Source of the DNA: Trichodesmium sp050015995
Lineage (GTDB): Bacteria > Cyanobacteriota > Cyanobacteriia > Cyanobacteriales > Microcoleaceae
NCBI RefSeq assembly: GCF_050015995.1
Contig: NZ_JBNHEP010000085.1
Coordinates: 1 to 64,000, forward strand
Length of the DNA: 64,000 nt
Reading direction: 5' to 3'
This document shows positions 18,858 to 28,459 of the stretch, in pieces (the stretch's first letter is position 1; every line of letters begins with the position of its first letter). The translations under genes and the position numbers were made by a program. The notes beneath the pieces were generated by a model. That model saw only the letters and a program-made list of their open reading frames with translations, did no database searches and was not told the DNA's origin.

Positions 18858-19736
18858 CTATTCAATACCATTGAATCGCCAAGGAACCGGATCTACAGCT
18901 TGACCATGCACATATAATCCCCAGTGAAGATGAGGACCTGTAGATGCTCCTGTAGATCCTACAGCACCAATTTGCTGGCCAGCTTTCACCATATCACCCT
19001 CCCTGACATTAATACTACTCAAATGGATAAAAATACTGGTTACTCCTTGACCATGGTCAATACCCACAGTACTACCATGAATTTCAAAACCTTGAGATTC
19101 TAATCCTACTAGAGCAACACGACCAGCAGCAGGAGCTACGACAGGGGAGCCATTGTAATCTGCATAATCCACTCCACGATGATAATAGTTCTCAGCAAAC
19201 TTCCCATTATAATATCTCCGCACTCCATAGACGGTACTAACTGGACCATTGTTAGGGCGCAGAAACGGACCATTCCAAAATTTCTCTGGGGTGACAAGTT
19301 GTTTAAATTCTCCTACTCTGTCAAATTCTAAGTCTGTTCCTTTAAGAGATTCTTTGTCAGGAGGTAGCCAAATAGATTGAGTGGGAAAAGAGGGACTTTG
19401 CAAATTCACGCTTAGATTCTGTATACCTGCTTCAGTAGTAACTTGAAGTTGTCGGAGACCAGATTTATCTAAGGGAGTGGTAGGCAACAGAGCACGAAAC
19501 CTATTTTGTCCAATAGAAAATGAGGGGTAAGTTTTTCCATCCATATTAACGGTGGGAGTGGATAGCTTTCTGTTGGGTTGCTGAATCACAACAGATATAG
19601 TATCTCCGAGTTGTGGGTTAGTGGGAGTTACCTGTACAGTTTGACTGAGACCAGGTATGACAACGACCAAAACTGCTGTAACAGTAGCCAAGATTAAACT
19701 ATGGATAAACTGCTTAAATTTAACTGATAAAAACAT
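18858..19736 (-). CDS. Secreted M23-family peptidoglycan metallopeptidase
   Basis: 292 aa. The N-terminal ~32 residues form a signal peptide or membrane anchor (FIHSLILATVTAVLVVVIPG). Residues ~35-110 are a beta domain (TPTNPQLGDTISVVIQQPNR). The C-terminal LytM domain has the zinc motif H-x3-D in YYHRGVDYADYN (H186, D190) and HLH in GPHLHWGLYVHG near 266-272. Expected to cleave peptidoglycan cross-links in the periplasm. Stands alone, 205 bp from comFB. Confidence 0.93.
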   Translation of the reverse strand: MFLSVKFKQFIHSLILATVTAVLVVVIPGLSQTVQVTPTNPQLGDTISVVIQQPNRKLSTPTVNMDGKTYPSFSIGQNRFRALLPTTPLDKSGLRQLQVTTEAGIQNLSVNLQSPSFPTQSIWLPPDKESLKGTDLEFDRVGEFKQLVTPEKFWNGPFLRPNNGPVSTVYGVRRYYNGKFAENYYHRGVDYADYNGSPVVAPAAGRVALVGLESQGFEIHGSTVGIDHGQGVTSIFIHLSSINVREGDMVKAGQQIGAVGSTGASTGPHLHWGLYVHGQAVDPVPWRFNGIE

Positions 19737-19847
19737 TAATTATTTATATTTGAGATTCTTCAGATCAATTAAATAAAAATTGAATTTTTTTATCCATATA
19801 TTATACATCTCCGATAATTCATCCGAAACTACTATAAAGAGGTTGTT

Positions 19848-20030
19848 ACCGAATAATTAATAATTAATAATTAATAGTTAATAATTAATAATTAAGAGTT
19901 GATAGTCAGTAATTATTCATTCAACAATTCACGCTTTGAAGCCTTCCCTTGGATAGGGGAAAAATCAAAAATTTTCCTTTGACTCAATCCTATCCGTTTT
20001 AAGAAGGGGTAATTATTAATTATTAATTGT
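19848..20030. repeat. Dispersed repeat family R, inverted short form
   Basis: TTACCGAATAATTAATAATT followed by iterated TAATTAATAAT, then AAGCCTTCCCTTGGATAGGG, CCTATCCGTTTTAAGAAGGG, and TAATTATTAATT. No hairpin module. Confidence 0.65.
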
Positions 20031-20583
20031 ATCGCCTGTCGCCGACATGAACATTGTTAATTGCTGAAATCTTAATTTCCGGAGAGTTATATTATCAAAG
20101 TTGGACTATTTTAGTCTCGATCGAGGAAACTATTGCTCACAGTTTGACAATTTTTAAATCATCAACTAATAAGGCATAACAAATTAACAGAAAATATCAA
20201 ATAATTATCATTCTTGAACCAGAAAAAATAACCCATAATAAACTGTTAATCAAACTAATATTAAGACAGCCAGAATGCTTTATATAGGTGGATTATGGCG
20301 GATAACTTCCATTTAGGGTGAGTAACTATCAATAATTCGGGCATCATACTAATTAACTTTAAATCTGAATAATATGTCTCTCAACTCATCTGATAAATCA
20401 AGGGGTTAAAGTTACTAAAGGATTCGAGGATTTATTAATCTTTAATTATTGTGATTTAGCCTTGAATTCTCAGTCAATTTAATTATACCATTAAACCTAT
20501 GGTCGAGAGTTATTAAATTTGGTCAAATATTTAGTAGCTCGTTAGTACAAATCAACGAAGATATTCGACATTATTTGACTAGA

Positions 20584-20714
20584 GCAATCCTAAATAGGTC
20601 GTAAAAATTCAAAAACTAGAAATCAACTTTGAAACTCTTACCCATTGACCATTGCCTCCATACCTATTCCCAAAAAGTGGCAAGATTTTTGACACAAATA
20701 AAATAGGATTGCTA
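20584..20714. mobile_element. MITE-like element, TAGCAATCC family
   Basis: Left end AGAGCAATCCTAAATAGG, right end AAATAGGATTGCTA; the interior is close to that of 3891-4023. The surrounding gap 20031-21105 has no recognised gene. It also carries a tandem GAGAACT(GA) decamer run (20997-21026). Confidence 0.65.
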
Positions 20715-21105
20715 TATATACAACTATAATTTCTGTACAACTTTTACTATACCAAATCCGGTTATCATCTATCACGTTTTTTAAATTCCTCTCTAATCAT
20801 CCCCCATCTCCCCAAAAGGATACTTTAGAAATTAGTAGGTTGGTAGAAGGTGAAAAGCTGTTTTAGTCAACTTTTGCTTTTTGCCTAACCCGTATCAGTA
20901 TACTTGCTCACTAGCTGAGATTACTCAAATCCCTGCATCGACTAGGTATAACTATAACCAAGATTTACCCCCTACTTAATTAAAAAATTTAATGCTGAGA
21001 ACTGAGAACTGAGAACTGAGAACTGAAATTACCACTACACTAATAGCTGAATTCTTACCTTGGAGTTAATATATCTTTACAATATCGTCATTTTTATAAA
21101 AATCC

Positions 21106-23400
21106 GTGCAAGAAGACTTCAGGTTAATTATAGACTTAGTATTAGTTCTAACAGCGGCAGCAGCAGGAGGAATATTCGCATCACTCCTGCGACAGCCAGC
21201 TTTATTAGGTTATCTACTAGGTGGGATTATTGTTGGACCAGCAGGATTTGGTTTAATTAAAGAACTTATTCAAGTAGAAACTTTAGCTCAATTAGGGGTA
21301 GCTTTTTTACTATTTGCTTTAGGAGTAGAATTTTCCCTAGCAGAATTGAAAAAAGTCCAAGCAATTAGCCTCGGTGGTGGTGGACTACAAATTATTTTTA
21401 CCATTTTAGTCACAACATTAGTCTCTGTGGGTGTAGGTTGGGTATCCTTTCCAGTCCAAGGAGTATTTTTAGGAGCAATACTTTCCTTATCCTCAACAGC
21501 AGTGGTACTCAAATGTTTGATGGAGCGAAACGAAGCATCTACATCCCATGGTCAAGTAATGTTAGGAATTTTAGTCGTTCAAGACTTAGCTTTGGGACTA
21601 ATGTTGGCTGTTTTACCAGCTTTAAACCAACCACCAGAAATTATTGGTATGGCAGTGGGGCGATCGCTTCTGGAAATTAGCCTCTTTGCTCTTAGTGCTA
21701 TAGCAGCAGGAATTTGGGTAATTCCCTCCTTACTAAGATTTCTGGCAAAAACTGAAAGTAGGGAATTATTTCTACTGGGAGTTGTGGCGCTTTGTTTAGG
21801 AATAGCTCTGTTGACTGAATATTTAGGTTTTTCTATTGAAATGGGAGCTTTTGTAGCAGGTCTAATGATATCTGAAGTAGAATATGCTGACCAAACTCTA
21901 ACTTATGTTGAACCTATTCGAGATATATTTGCAGCTCTCTTCTTTGTAGCGGTTGGGATGTTAATCGATCCATTTTTCCTGTGGAATCATCTAGAAATAA
22001 TCCTGGGTTTAGTGTTTCTTGTTCTAGTAGGAAAATTTTTGATTGTTACTCCTATTGTTAGAATTTTTGGCTATCCTCTGAAAACAGCAATTTTGGCAGG
22101 TTTAGGTTTAGCTCAAATAGGAGAATTTTCTTTTGTACTTGCCAGTAAGGGACAAATATTAGGATTAGTTTCTCGTCGGGTATACTTATTAATATTGGGC
22201 ACAACGGCTGTAACTTTAGTAATTACACCTTTTGTCCTGAAAATTGCCCCACAGTTGTTAAATTGGGCAGAAAATTTTTCTTGGTTACAAAGGTATCTCT
22301 ATGAAACGACTCAACCTAATACAGCTATCTCAGTAGATTTACCTCTACAAAATCATGTTATAGTATGTGGTTATGGAAAAGTAGGACGTAACTTAGTACA
22401 ACAACTGGAAAACCATGGTATTTCCTATTTGGTTATTGACCAGTCAGAAAGGGTGGCTCAAAAGTTGCGGGAAAAAGATATTCCTTATCTTTATGGTAAT
22501 ATTTGCTCTATGCACGTCTTGGAAAGAGCATGTGTGGATAGAGCACAAGCAATGGCGATCGCTATACCAGATTCCATGAGTACAAGACTTTGCCTGAAGC
22601 GGTCTCTAGAATTTGCCCCAGATTTGGATATAGTTGTTAAAGCTAACCGATATAAGGATATTGAATTGCTATATCAACTGGGAGCTAGGGAAGTAGTCGA
22701 ACCAAATTTTGAAGCTAGTTTAGAACTTTCTAACCATCTATTGGTTGGTATGGGAATATCGGCAAAAGTTATTCAAAAGGAAATAGAAGAAATTCGTCAA
22801 AGTCATTATCAAGCATTGCGACCTGTAATTCCAAACCCAGAAATATCTAGGGAGTTAAAAGCAGCAATTCAAGACTTGAACAGCAAATGGTATTTTTTAC
22901 CAGAAAATTCTCCTCTGACTGGTATGACTTTAGAGGAAACTAGCTTAAGAAGGTTGACAGGAGTTAGTTTAATGGCTATCCGCAGGGAAGAAGGAGAAGA
23001 AATTGATTATCCAGAAGGCCAGACAATATTAGATATTGGCGATAAACTTTTGTTGGTAGGGGAACCTTCAGAATTAGATAGTTTCGATCGCTTGGCAAGA
23101 GGAGAAATTGCTGTACCAAAGGAAAGTACATCCTGCCAATGGTTGATGTTAGCTGAGTTTAGTTATTTTGTGGGTAAAAAATTATCTGAGGTAGATTTAT
23201 ACAGTCAGTACGGAGTACAAATTCAAGCAATTCAACGAGAAGGAAAATTTATTCGATGGCCTCAAGGAGATACACACCTACAAATGGGCGATCGCTTACT
23301 TCTTTGTGGTGGTTTCCATGAACTTACTCAAATACGACAACTGACTATTCCCCAATCTAAGATATATCCTCAAAAACAAAAGTTAAGTACAACTAAATAA
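21106..23400 (+). CDS. Kef-type cation:proton antiporter with RCK domains
   Basis: 764 aa, GTG start. Residues ~1-390 form a CPA2 Na+/H+-exchanger membrane domain with about 12 helices (LLGYLLGGIIVGPAGFGLI, LAQLGVAFLLFALGVEFS, and the GAFVAGLMIS and ALFFVAVGMLID motifs). A RCK/TrkA-N domain follows near 412-530, with the nucleotide motif HVIVCGYGKVGRNLV (GxGxxG) at about 415. Two TrkA-C domains lie near 570-660 and 675-755. It should exchange K+ or Na+ for H+ across the inner membrane, gated by NAD(H) or another nucleotide through the RCK part. Compared with E. coli KefB/C (~600 aa) it has extra TrkA-C copies. Confidence 0.93.
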   Translation: MQEDFRLIIDLVLVLTAAAAGGIFASLLRQPALLGYLLGGIIVGPAGFGLIKELIQVETLAQLGVAFLLFALGVEFSLAELKKVQAISLGGGGLQIIFTILVTTLVSVGVGWVSFPVQGVFLGAILSLSSTAVVLKCLMERNEASTSHGQVMLGILVVQDLALGLMLAVLPALNQPPEIIGMAVGRSLLEISLFALSAIAAGIWVIPSLLRFLAKTESRELFLLGVVALCLGIALLTEYLGFSIEMGAFVAGLMISEVEYADQTLTYVEPIRDIFAALFFVAVGMLIDPFFLWNHLEIILGLVFLVLVGKFLIVTPIVRIFGYPLKTAILAGLGLAQIGEFSFVLASKGQILGLVSRRVYLLILGTTAVTLVITPFVLKIAPQLLNWAENFSWLQRYLYETTQPNTAISVDLPLQNHVIVCGYGKVGRNLVQQLENHGISYLVIDQSERVAQKLREKDIPYLYGNICSMHVLERACVDRAQAMAIAIPDSMSTRLCLKRSLEFAPDLDIVVKANRYKDIELLYQLGAREVVEPNFEASLELSNHLLVGMGISAKVIQKEIEEIRQSHYQALRPVIPNPEISRELKAAIQDLNSKWYFLPENSPLTGMTLEETSLRRLTGVSLMAIRREEGEEIDYPEGQTILDIGDKLLLVGEPSELDSFDRLARGEIAVPKESTSCQWLMLAEFSYFVGKKLSEVDLYSQYGVQIQAIQREGKFIRWPQGDTHLQMGDRLLLCGGFHELTQIRQLTIPQSKIYPQKQKLSTTK

Positions 23401-24158
23401 TTAATAATTAATAATTAATAATTAATAATTAGGGCTTGCTGATTAAATATAAAATCATTGACAGATAAAGATAAGTGCCTTTTTAGGTCTTGAAAAAGTA
23501 CCTGATTTTCAGCTATTCATGCTCAAAAAGTTAGTATTTATGGCGCATAGTTGGGCAAAAAAATTATTCCCCTACTCCCCTACTCCCTTACTCCTTAAAA
23601 AATACTTTGAATGAAGGTAAGCATTCAGCCTTCAGCTACTAATTCATTGCCTTTTGAGCAGGAATTAGTATTGAGAGATTTAAGGAAAATTAAAAGTATG
23701 TATAGGAAAAAAAATGACCTTGGTAAGGTAGAGTATATATTCATTATTTACGAAATAGCTAATGGCTGACCGCTAATAGCTGAATGCTTACGGATGAAGA
23801 GACTTTAAACCTTACTTTTTCGTTAAGTAAGGGGAAATGTTTTTCTAACTGTTCTCTGTTTCCTGCTATACTATAGGCTGAATAATATTGAAGAGTTAAT
23901 GAGTGTGTAATTAATGAAGGTCTAACTACTTATTAATATACAACTACCTTGGAGGAGTTACTACAGCTATATAGCAATCCGCGCATTGGTTGTGAAAATT
24001 TTTATAATAGTTAATTTGATCTGAGAATCCTGAAAATTATGACTCCTGACTTCTGATTCCTAACTGACACCAAAATATTACAAATTAAATAGGATTGCTA
24101 TGGAATTAAATAGTTTAAAATATTTAAGTTGATAAATTTTGAATTGTGTCAATCATCA
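23401..24158. other. Repeat-bearing gap, MITE at 23972-24100
   Basis: Starts with TAATTAATAATT iterations directly after the antiporter stop. There is a partial R-family end near 23797-23827. A TAGCAATCC-family element spans 23972-24100 (left TAGCAATCCGCGCATTGG, right TTAAATAGGATTGCTA). No gene found. Confidence 0.55.
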
Positions 24159-24371
24159 TTAGTTTTTTGGTTTGAGATAAACAATGGATTGTCGCCAAAT
24201 TAGAATTGGTAAATCATACTGATCTAAAAGGCAGATACAATTTTGGTCTTGCCAGAAAACTTTTCCTACATGAAGGTCGTTAGTAATTAGTTTCATTTCT
24301 ACTTCTTTTTTCTCTTTGATATAGGTTTGAATTTGGCGGGTACTTGGCAAACTGGTATCAAAATCAGACAT
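24159..24371 (-). CDS. hfq: Cyanobacterial Hfq-like Sm protein
   Basis: 70 aa, opening MSDFDTSLPSTRQIQTYIKE and continuing VEMKLITNDLHVGKVFWQDQ with a C-terminal IVYLKPKN. This is the divergent cyanobacterial Hfq (Ssr3341-like), an Sm-fold ring protein. The divergent pairing with dapF 61 bp away is also, as I recall, the cyanobacterial arrangement and strengthens the call. In Synechocystis, Hfq is needed for type IV pilus motility and acts at the pilus base. The C-terminal tail of longer Hfq proteins is absent. Confidence 0.85.
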   Translation of the reverse strand: MSDFDTSLPSTRQIQTYIKEKKEVEMKLITNDLHVGKVFWQDQNCICLLDQYDLPILIWRQSIVYLKPKN

Positions 24372-24432
24372 AATTACTATTTAATATATTTCCTGTTAGA
24401 GTAAATTTTTACCGAATTATTGGAGGATAATA

Positions 24433-25284
24433 ATGACAATATCATTTACTAAATATCATGGTTTGGGCAACGATTTTATTTTGATTGATAATCGCCACCA
24501 ATCACAGCCTATACTAACACCAGAACAAGCAATAAAATTGTGCGATCGCAATTTTGGTATTGGTGCAGATGGTGTAATTTTTGCCCTACCAGGAGAAGAG
24601 CAAGCTGATTATACCATGAGAATTTTCAATTCTGATGGTTCGGAACCAGAAATGTGTGGAAATGGGATTAGATGTTTAGCTAAGTTTATAGCAGAACTAG
24701 AAAATAATAATAAGACTAAATATAATATTTGTACTGGCGCTGGTCTGATTGTTCCAGAATTACAAGTTGATGGTCAAGTAACAGTTGATATGGGACAACC
24801 AAGACTATTGGCATCGGAAATACCGACAACTTTAAGTAATCCTGATGAAAAAGTTGTGGCTCAATCTCTAGAAGTAGCTGGAAAGTCTTGGTCTGTTACC
24901 TGTGTGAGCATGGGCAACCCCCACTGCATAACTTTCGTAGAAGATGTTAGTGCTATAGATTTAGCAAAAATAGGTCCTGAGTTTGAACATCACCCAGTAT
25001 TTCCAGAACGTACTAATACAGAATTTATTCAAGTTATTAGCCCAAAATATGTAAAAATGCGAGTATGGGAAAGAGGAGCTGGTGCAACACTAGCTTGTGG
25101 TACGGGTGCTTGTGCGTCAGTGGTCGCAGGGGTTTTAACTCAAAACAACGAGCGCTTAGTTACAGTAGAGTTACCTGGAGGTTGTTTAGACATTGAATGG
25201 TCAACTACAGACCAAAAAATTTATATGACTGGACCAGCAGAAAAAGTATTTACAGGAGTTATTGATGAATCAGTAATTAATTAA
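24433..25284 (+). CDS. dapF: Diaminopimelate epimerase
   Basis: Converts LL- to meso-diaminopimelate, the precursor of lysine and of the peptidoglycan cross-linking residue used by MurE (also in this window). 283 aa. Start ATG preceded by GGAGG at 24422-24426. The two catalytic cysteines are visible: EPEMCGNGIRCLAKF near 73-87 and ATLACGTGACASVV near 218-231. Opening YHGLGNDFILIDNRH is typical. Divergent from hfq. Confidence 0.97.
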   Translation: MTISFTKYHGLGNDFILIDNRHQSQPILTPEQAIKLCDRNFGIGADGVIFALPGEEQADYTMRIFNSDGSEPEMCGNGIRCLAKFIAELENNNKTKYNICTGAGLIVPELQVDGQVTVDMGQPRLLASEIPTTLSNPDEKVVAQSLEVAGKSWSVTCVSMGNPHCITFVEDVSAIDLAKIGPEFEHHPVFPERTNTEFIQVISPKYVKMRVWERGAGATLACGTGACASVVAGVLTQNNERLVTVELPGGCLDIEWSTTDQKIYMTGPAEKVFTGVIDESVIN

Positions 25285-25376
25285 TAAAATGGCAGATATT
25301 TTTAACTGTTGAAATTTATTTTTTTTTCACCATTGACAAATTAGTTTTGGATTTTAATAAACAAGGAATAGTTCAA

Positions 25377-25501
25377 CAATTAATAATTAATAATTAATAA
25401 TTAATAATTACCTCTTCTGATAACAGATAGGATTGGCTAAAAGGATTTTTTTTCTTTTTTATCCATGAATGGAGAGGCTTTATACCTTAATTTTTCGGTA
25501 A
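25377..25501. repeat. Dispersed repeat family R, short form
   Basis: AATTAATAATTAATAATTAC, CTCTTCTGATAACAGATAGG, then GGAGAGGCTTTATACCTTAA and TTTTTCGGTAA. No hairpin module. The rest of the 25285-25822 gap holds no recognised gene. Confidence 0.6.
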
Positions 25502-25822
25502 AGAGAAAGAAAATGCTGTACCTCATTAATATGAAAACCGCTATATATATTTGCTTGATGTTCATCAAGTTGATTAAAACTTTATAAAAACAGTGCTTTT
25601 GGTAAAGATTTGATGAAGATTGTTGCATCTGTAAAGATATAAGTTTATCACAGGTTTTACTTATAGCTATAGTTGAAATATAAATTTTCACCATAGTGTT
25701 TCAATTATGAATAAAACTTTAGTATCAAAAATAAAGTATTCTATTTTAAACACTTAGATTGAGATTAGGATTTCTAATAATTTTAACTTTATAACTTTTA
25801 ACTTAACAATAGAGGTAGATTC

Positions 25823-26968
25823 ATGGGGGGAGGTATTTATTTAATTCAGGACAACGACCAACTTGTGGAAATGACTGAACAAGCTTATGATTCCGAAGAT
25901 CAACTACAAGAATTTCTGGAAACTTATCCTAATCTCTTAGCAGGAGATGATATAGATAGAGGTATCCCAAGACGATGGTTATTAATTTCACGGGAAATAG
26001 CAACATCAAAAGAAGAAGAGATGACTCAGGAATGGGCGTTATCTCATTTGTTTCTCGATCAAGAAGCAATTCCGACATTAGTAGAAGTCAAACCAACTCA
26101 TAATACAGAAGCTCGCCAGAAAGTGGTAGGTCAAATGATTGATTATGCTGCTAATGCAGGAATTTATTGGCCTCTGGAATCAATTATTGCTAAGTTTGAA
26201 GTTAATTGCCGAGAAAATGGTCGCGACCCAGAACAAGTATTTGAAGAATTTCTGGGTCAAGATGCTAATGAGGAAAAATTTTGGCAGAAAGTTAAAACCA
26301 ATCTACAAGCAGGAAAAATTCGTTTAGTATTTGTGGCAGAGGATATTCCAGCGGAACTACGAAGGATAGTGGAATTTCTCAACGAACAGATGGACCCAGT
26401 AGAAATTTTAGCACTAGAAATTAAACAGTATGTTAGTCAAGAAGGTTTAAGAACTTTAGTTCCTAGAGTAATTGGTCAAACTACAGAAGCACAACTGAAA
26501 AAATCAAGCACGACTCGCGAAAGGAGGAGATGGGATGAGGTATCTTTCTTTCCAGAGTTTAAAACGAGATGGGGTGCTGATGAAGCTTCAATAGTTGTAA
26601 AAATTCATAACTGGGCTAAAAATCAAGAACCTTTAGTGAAAATTCAGTGGGGTACGGGAGATGTTTATGGTGGTTTTGCAGCAATAGTTAATCAAGCAGG
26701 GAAAAAAAATTTAGAGTTATTTAGTATTGATATTTCTGGTCGTCTGGAAATTTACTCTAATAATTATAGTTGTCAACCTCCATTTAATAGTGATACTAAA
26801 TGGTTAGAGTTGAGGTCTAAATTTAGTTCTATTGGTTTAGCTTTACCAAGAAATGCTGAGGAGTTCAGAACGCCTAGTTTGCGTTTATCAACATTAGAAG
26901 ATGATTCAGCATTACAGCAAGTAATGGAAATTTTTCATTGGATTATTGAAGAGTTTAATCAAGGTTAA
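25823..26968 (+). CDS. Putative PD-(D/E)XK nuclease-like protein
   Basis: 381 aa, family not named with certainty. The N-terminal ~140 residues resemble restriction-like nucleases of the NucS/DUF91 type: an E-x-x-L-Q-x-F-L-x-x-Y-P-x-L-L helix (EDQLQEFLETYPNLLAGDDI), then a strand with the E-x-K motif (IPTLVEVKPTHN) near 92-103 and the helix KVVGQMIDYAANA. The C-terminal ~150 residues (WDEVSFFPEFKTRWG, SIVVKIHNWAK) are beta-rich with no assignment. No signal peptide. Upstream of a kinase/helicase/PLD cluster but 1.5 kb away, so membership in that system is not shown. Confidence 0.6.
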   Translation: MGGGIYLIQDNDQLVEMTEQAYDSEDQLQEFLETYPNLLAGDDIDRGIPRRWLLISREIATSKEEEMTQEWALSHLFLDQEAIPTLVEVKPTHNTEARQKVVGQMIDYAANAGIYWPLESIIAKFEVNCRENGRDPEQVFEEFLGQDANEEKFWQKVKTNLQAGKIRLVFVAEDIPAELRRIVEFLNEQMDPVEILALEIKQYVSQEGLRTLVPRVIGQTTEAQLKKSSTTRERRRWDEVSFFPEFKTRWGADEASIVVKIHNWAKNQEPLVKIQWGTGDVYGGFAAIVNQAGKKNLELFSIDISGRLEIYSNNYSCQPPFNSDTKWLELRSKFSSIGLALPRNAEEFRTPSLRLSTLEDDSALQQVMEIFHWIIEEFNQG

Positions 26969-27298
26969 TTCAGTTATTAGTCTAAAAGAGGGAATAGGGA
27001 ATAGGGGGATGTAATTGATTATGTCTGTGAGTTATTAGTTATCAGTTAGCTTTCAGGGAAGGAGTTTCATTTTTCATGTCGCGTAGCGAAACATTACCTC
27101 CAGAAAGAGAGTTTTCATAATTAGTAGACTACAGTAGGGATGTTCCATGAAAGATAGCTAAAAGGTTTTGGCTGTGAATACATGGTTCATCAATCTAAAA
27201 AGCACTGTATTTCTTTAGTTATAAATAACGTTAATTGTGAAAAAAATAAATGTTTAGGGATTTAGTAAGCAAACCCCTACAGTAAATTTATTTTTGAT

Positions 27299-27452
27299 TA
27301 CCGAAAAATTAATAATTATTAATTAAATAATTCGCGCCTTGAAGCCTCCCCTTGGATAGGGGAAAACAAAGAAAATATTCCTTATATTCAATTCCCGAAC
27401 GGTTTTAACCTTCTTGTAATTATAAATTATCAATTATCCATTATCCATTAAT
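27299..27452. repeat. Dispersed repeat family R, inverted
   Basis: TTACCGAAAAATTAATAATT, then GCGCCTTGAAGCCTCCCCTT, TATTCAATTCCCGAACGG, and the closing ATTATCCATTAATG. Confidence 0.65.
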
Positions 27453-27532
27453 GAAATATAACCCATTTAGTATCTTTTACATTAATTTTCCTTTCTACAA
27501 CATTTGCTCTGAGCTAAGAAAAAATACTTTCG

Positions 27533-27626
27533 GTTGAATAAAAAGTCATGTGTATAGGCGAACAACCGCTGATAATTATTATGGTATCACAAAAATTGTG
27601 AGGATGCAACCGAAAATCCTTTGACG
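27533..27626. ncRNA. 94-bp conserved element, copy 1
   Basis: Identical in length and about 94% identical (some six mismatches, no indels) to copy 2 exactly 200 bp downstream, while the sequence between them does not align. Contains a perfect hairpin TCACAA-AAA-TTGTGA. The outer ends pair (TTTCGGTTG just before and across the start, CAACCGAAA near the end). Followed by TGCGATTTTTTTG. Possibly a small RNA gene or a regulatory element; strand and function unknown. Confidence 0.4.
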
Positions 27627-27732
27627 TGCGATTTTTTTGTGGGAAGCTCTAGAAGATGAAAAGAAAATATTTTTGGTATTGCTCCTGGGAAAATTCCTGA
27701 ATATTTTGACTTTCTCTTAGCCAGGAATTTTA

Positions 27733-27826
27733 GTTGAATAAAAAGTCATATGCATAGGCGAACAACCCCAGATGATTTTTATGGTATCACAAAAATTGTG
27801 AGGATGCAACCGAAAATCCTTTGACG
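27733..27826. ncRNA. 94-bp conserved element, copy 2
   Basis: Same features as copy 1 (GTTGAATAAAAAGTCATATG ... GAGGATGCAACCGAAAATCC), again followed by a T run (GCTGAAATTTTTTTC). The outer stem is weaker here because the left arm reads TTTTAGTTG. The two copies lie 630-930 bp upstream of the kinase gene on an otherwise gene-free stretch. Confidence 0.4.
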
Positions 27827-28192
27827 CTGAAATTTTTTTCATTAGGTCTCAGAGAATGAAGATATTTGTGATTTTCCACTAGGGAAGTATAGATGGAAAG
27901 ATTTAATGATGGGAAAAATCTGATTCTAATCTTAACTAACTATCAGCTAAAAGCTGATGGTTGATACTGACAAGTAACCGCTGAATGCTTACAAATGCTG
28001 ACTACTGAGAGCTAGCATTTTTAAAAGAAAGGGAGCATTTTTCAATCTTTTATCTTTTTCTTGTATTGCCTCTATTCCACTCCCTCCCGACTCGTAATAC
28101 CATTTCTCAAAAATTTTTCTACATTTGATTGAAGTAGGGGAGTAGGGGAGTCGGGAAGTAGGGGAGTGAGGGGAGTCGGGAAGTGAGGGTAG

Positions 28193-28212
28193 GGACGTTG
28201 CATGCAACGTCC
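28193..28212. repeat. Perfect 20-bp palindrome
   Basis: GGACGTTGCATGCAACGTCC. It belongs to a set of palindromes beginning GTAGGGA or GTAGGGG with differing cores (compare 34499 and 46034). It follows a purine-rich GGGGAGTCGGGAAGTAGG run at 28138-28190. Confidence 0.7.
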
Positions 28213-28459
28213 GTACAAAACAAGAATAATTAATTTCAAATTAGCTAAAATTAACAAGAAAGTAATTCAACTGAGCTAATTACTTAATAGTTGAAGTTTT
28301 ATCCAAGTATAGCGTTAGTTTTGGAAATTGCTATAATTCAAAAATTTCTACGCGGGTCAAAAATACCAAATGGCTTCTATATACTTATTATTTTTTTTGA
28401 GGTTATTTGTTATGTTAATAATATCAAACTATCTAAGTGTAAATAAGTGAAACATAATT

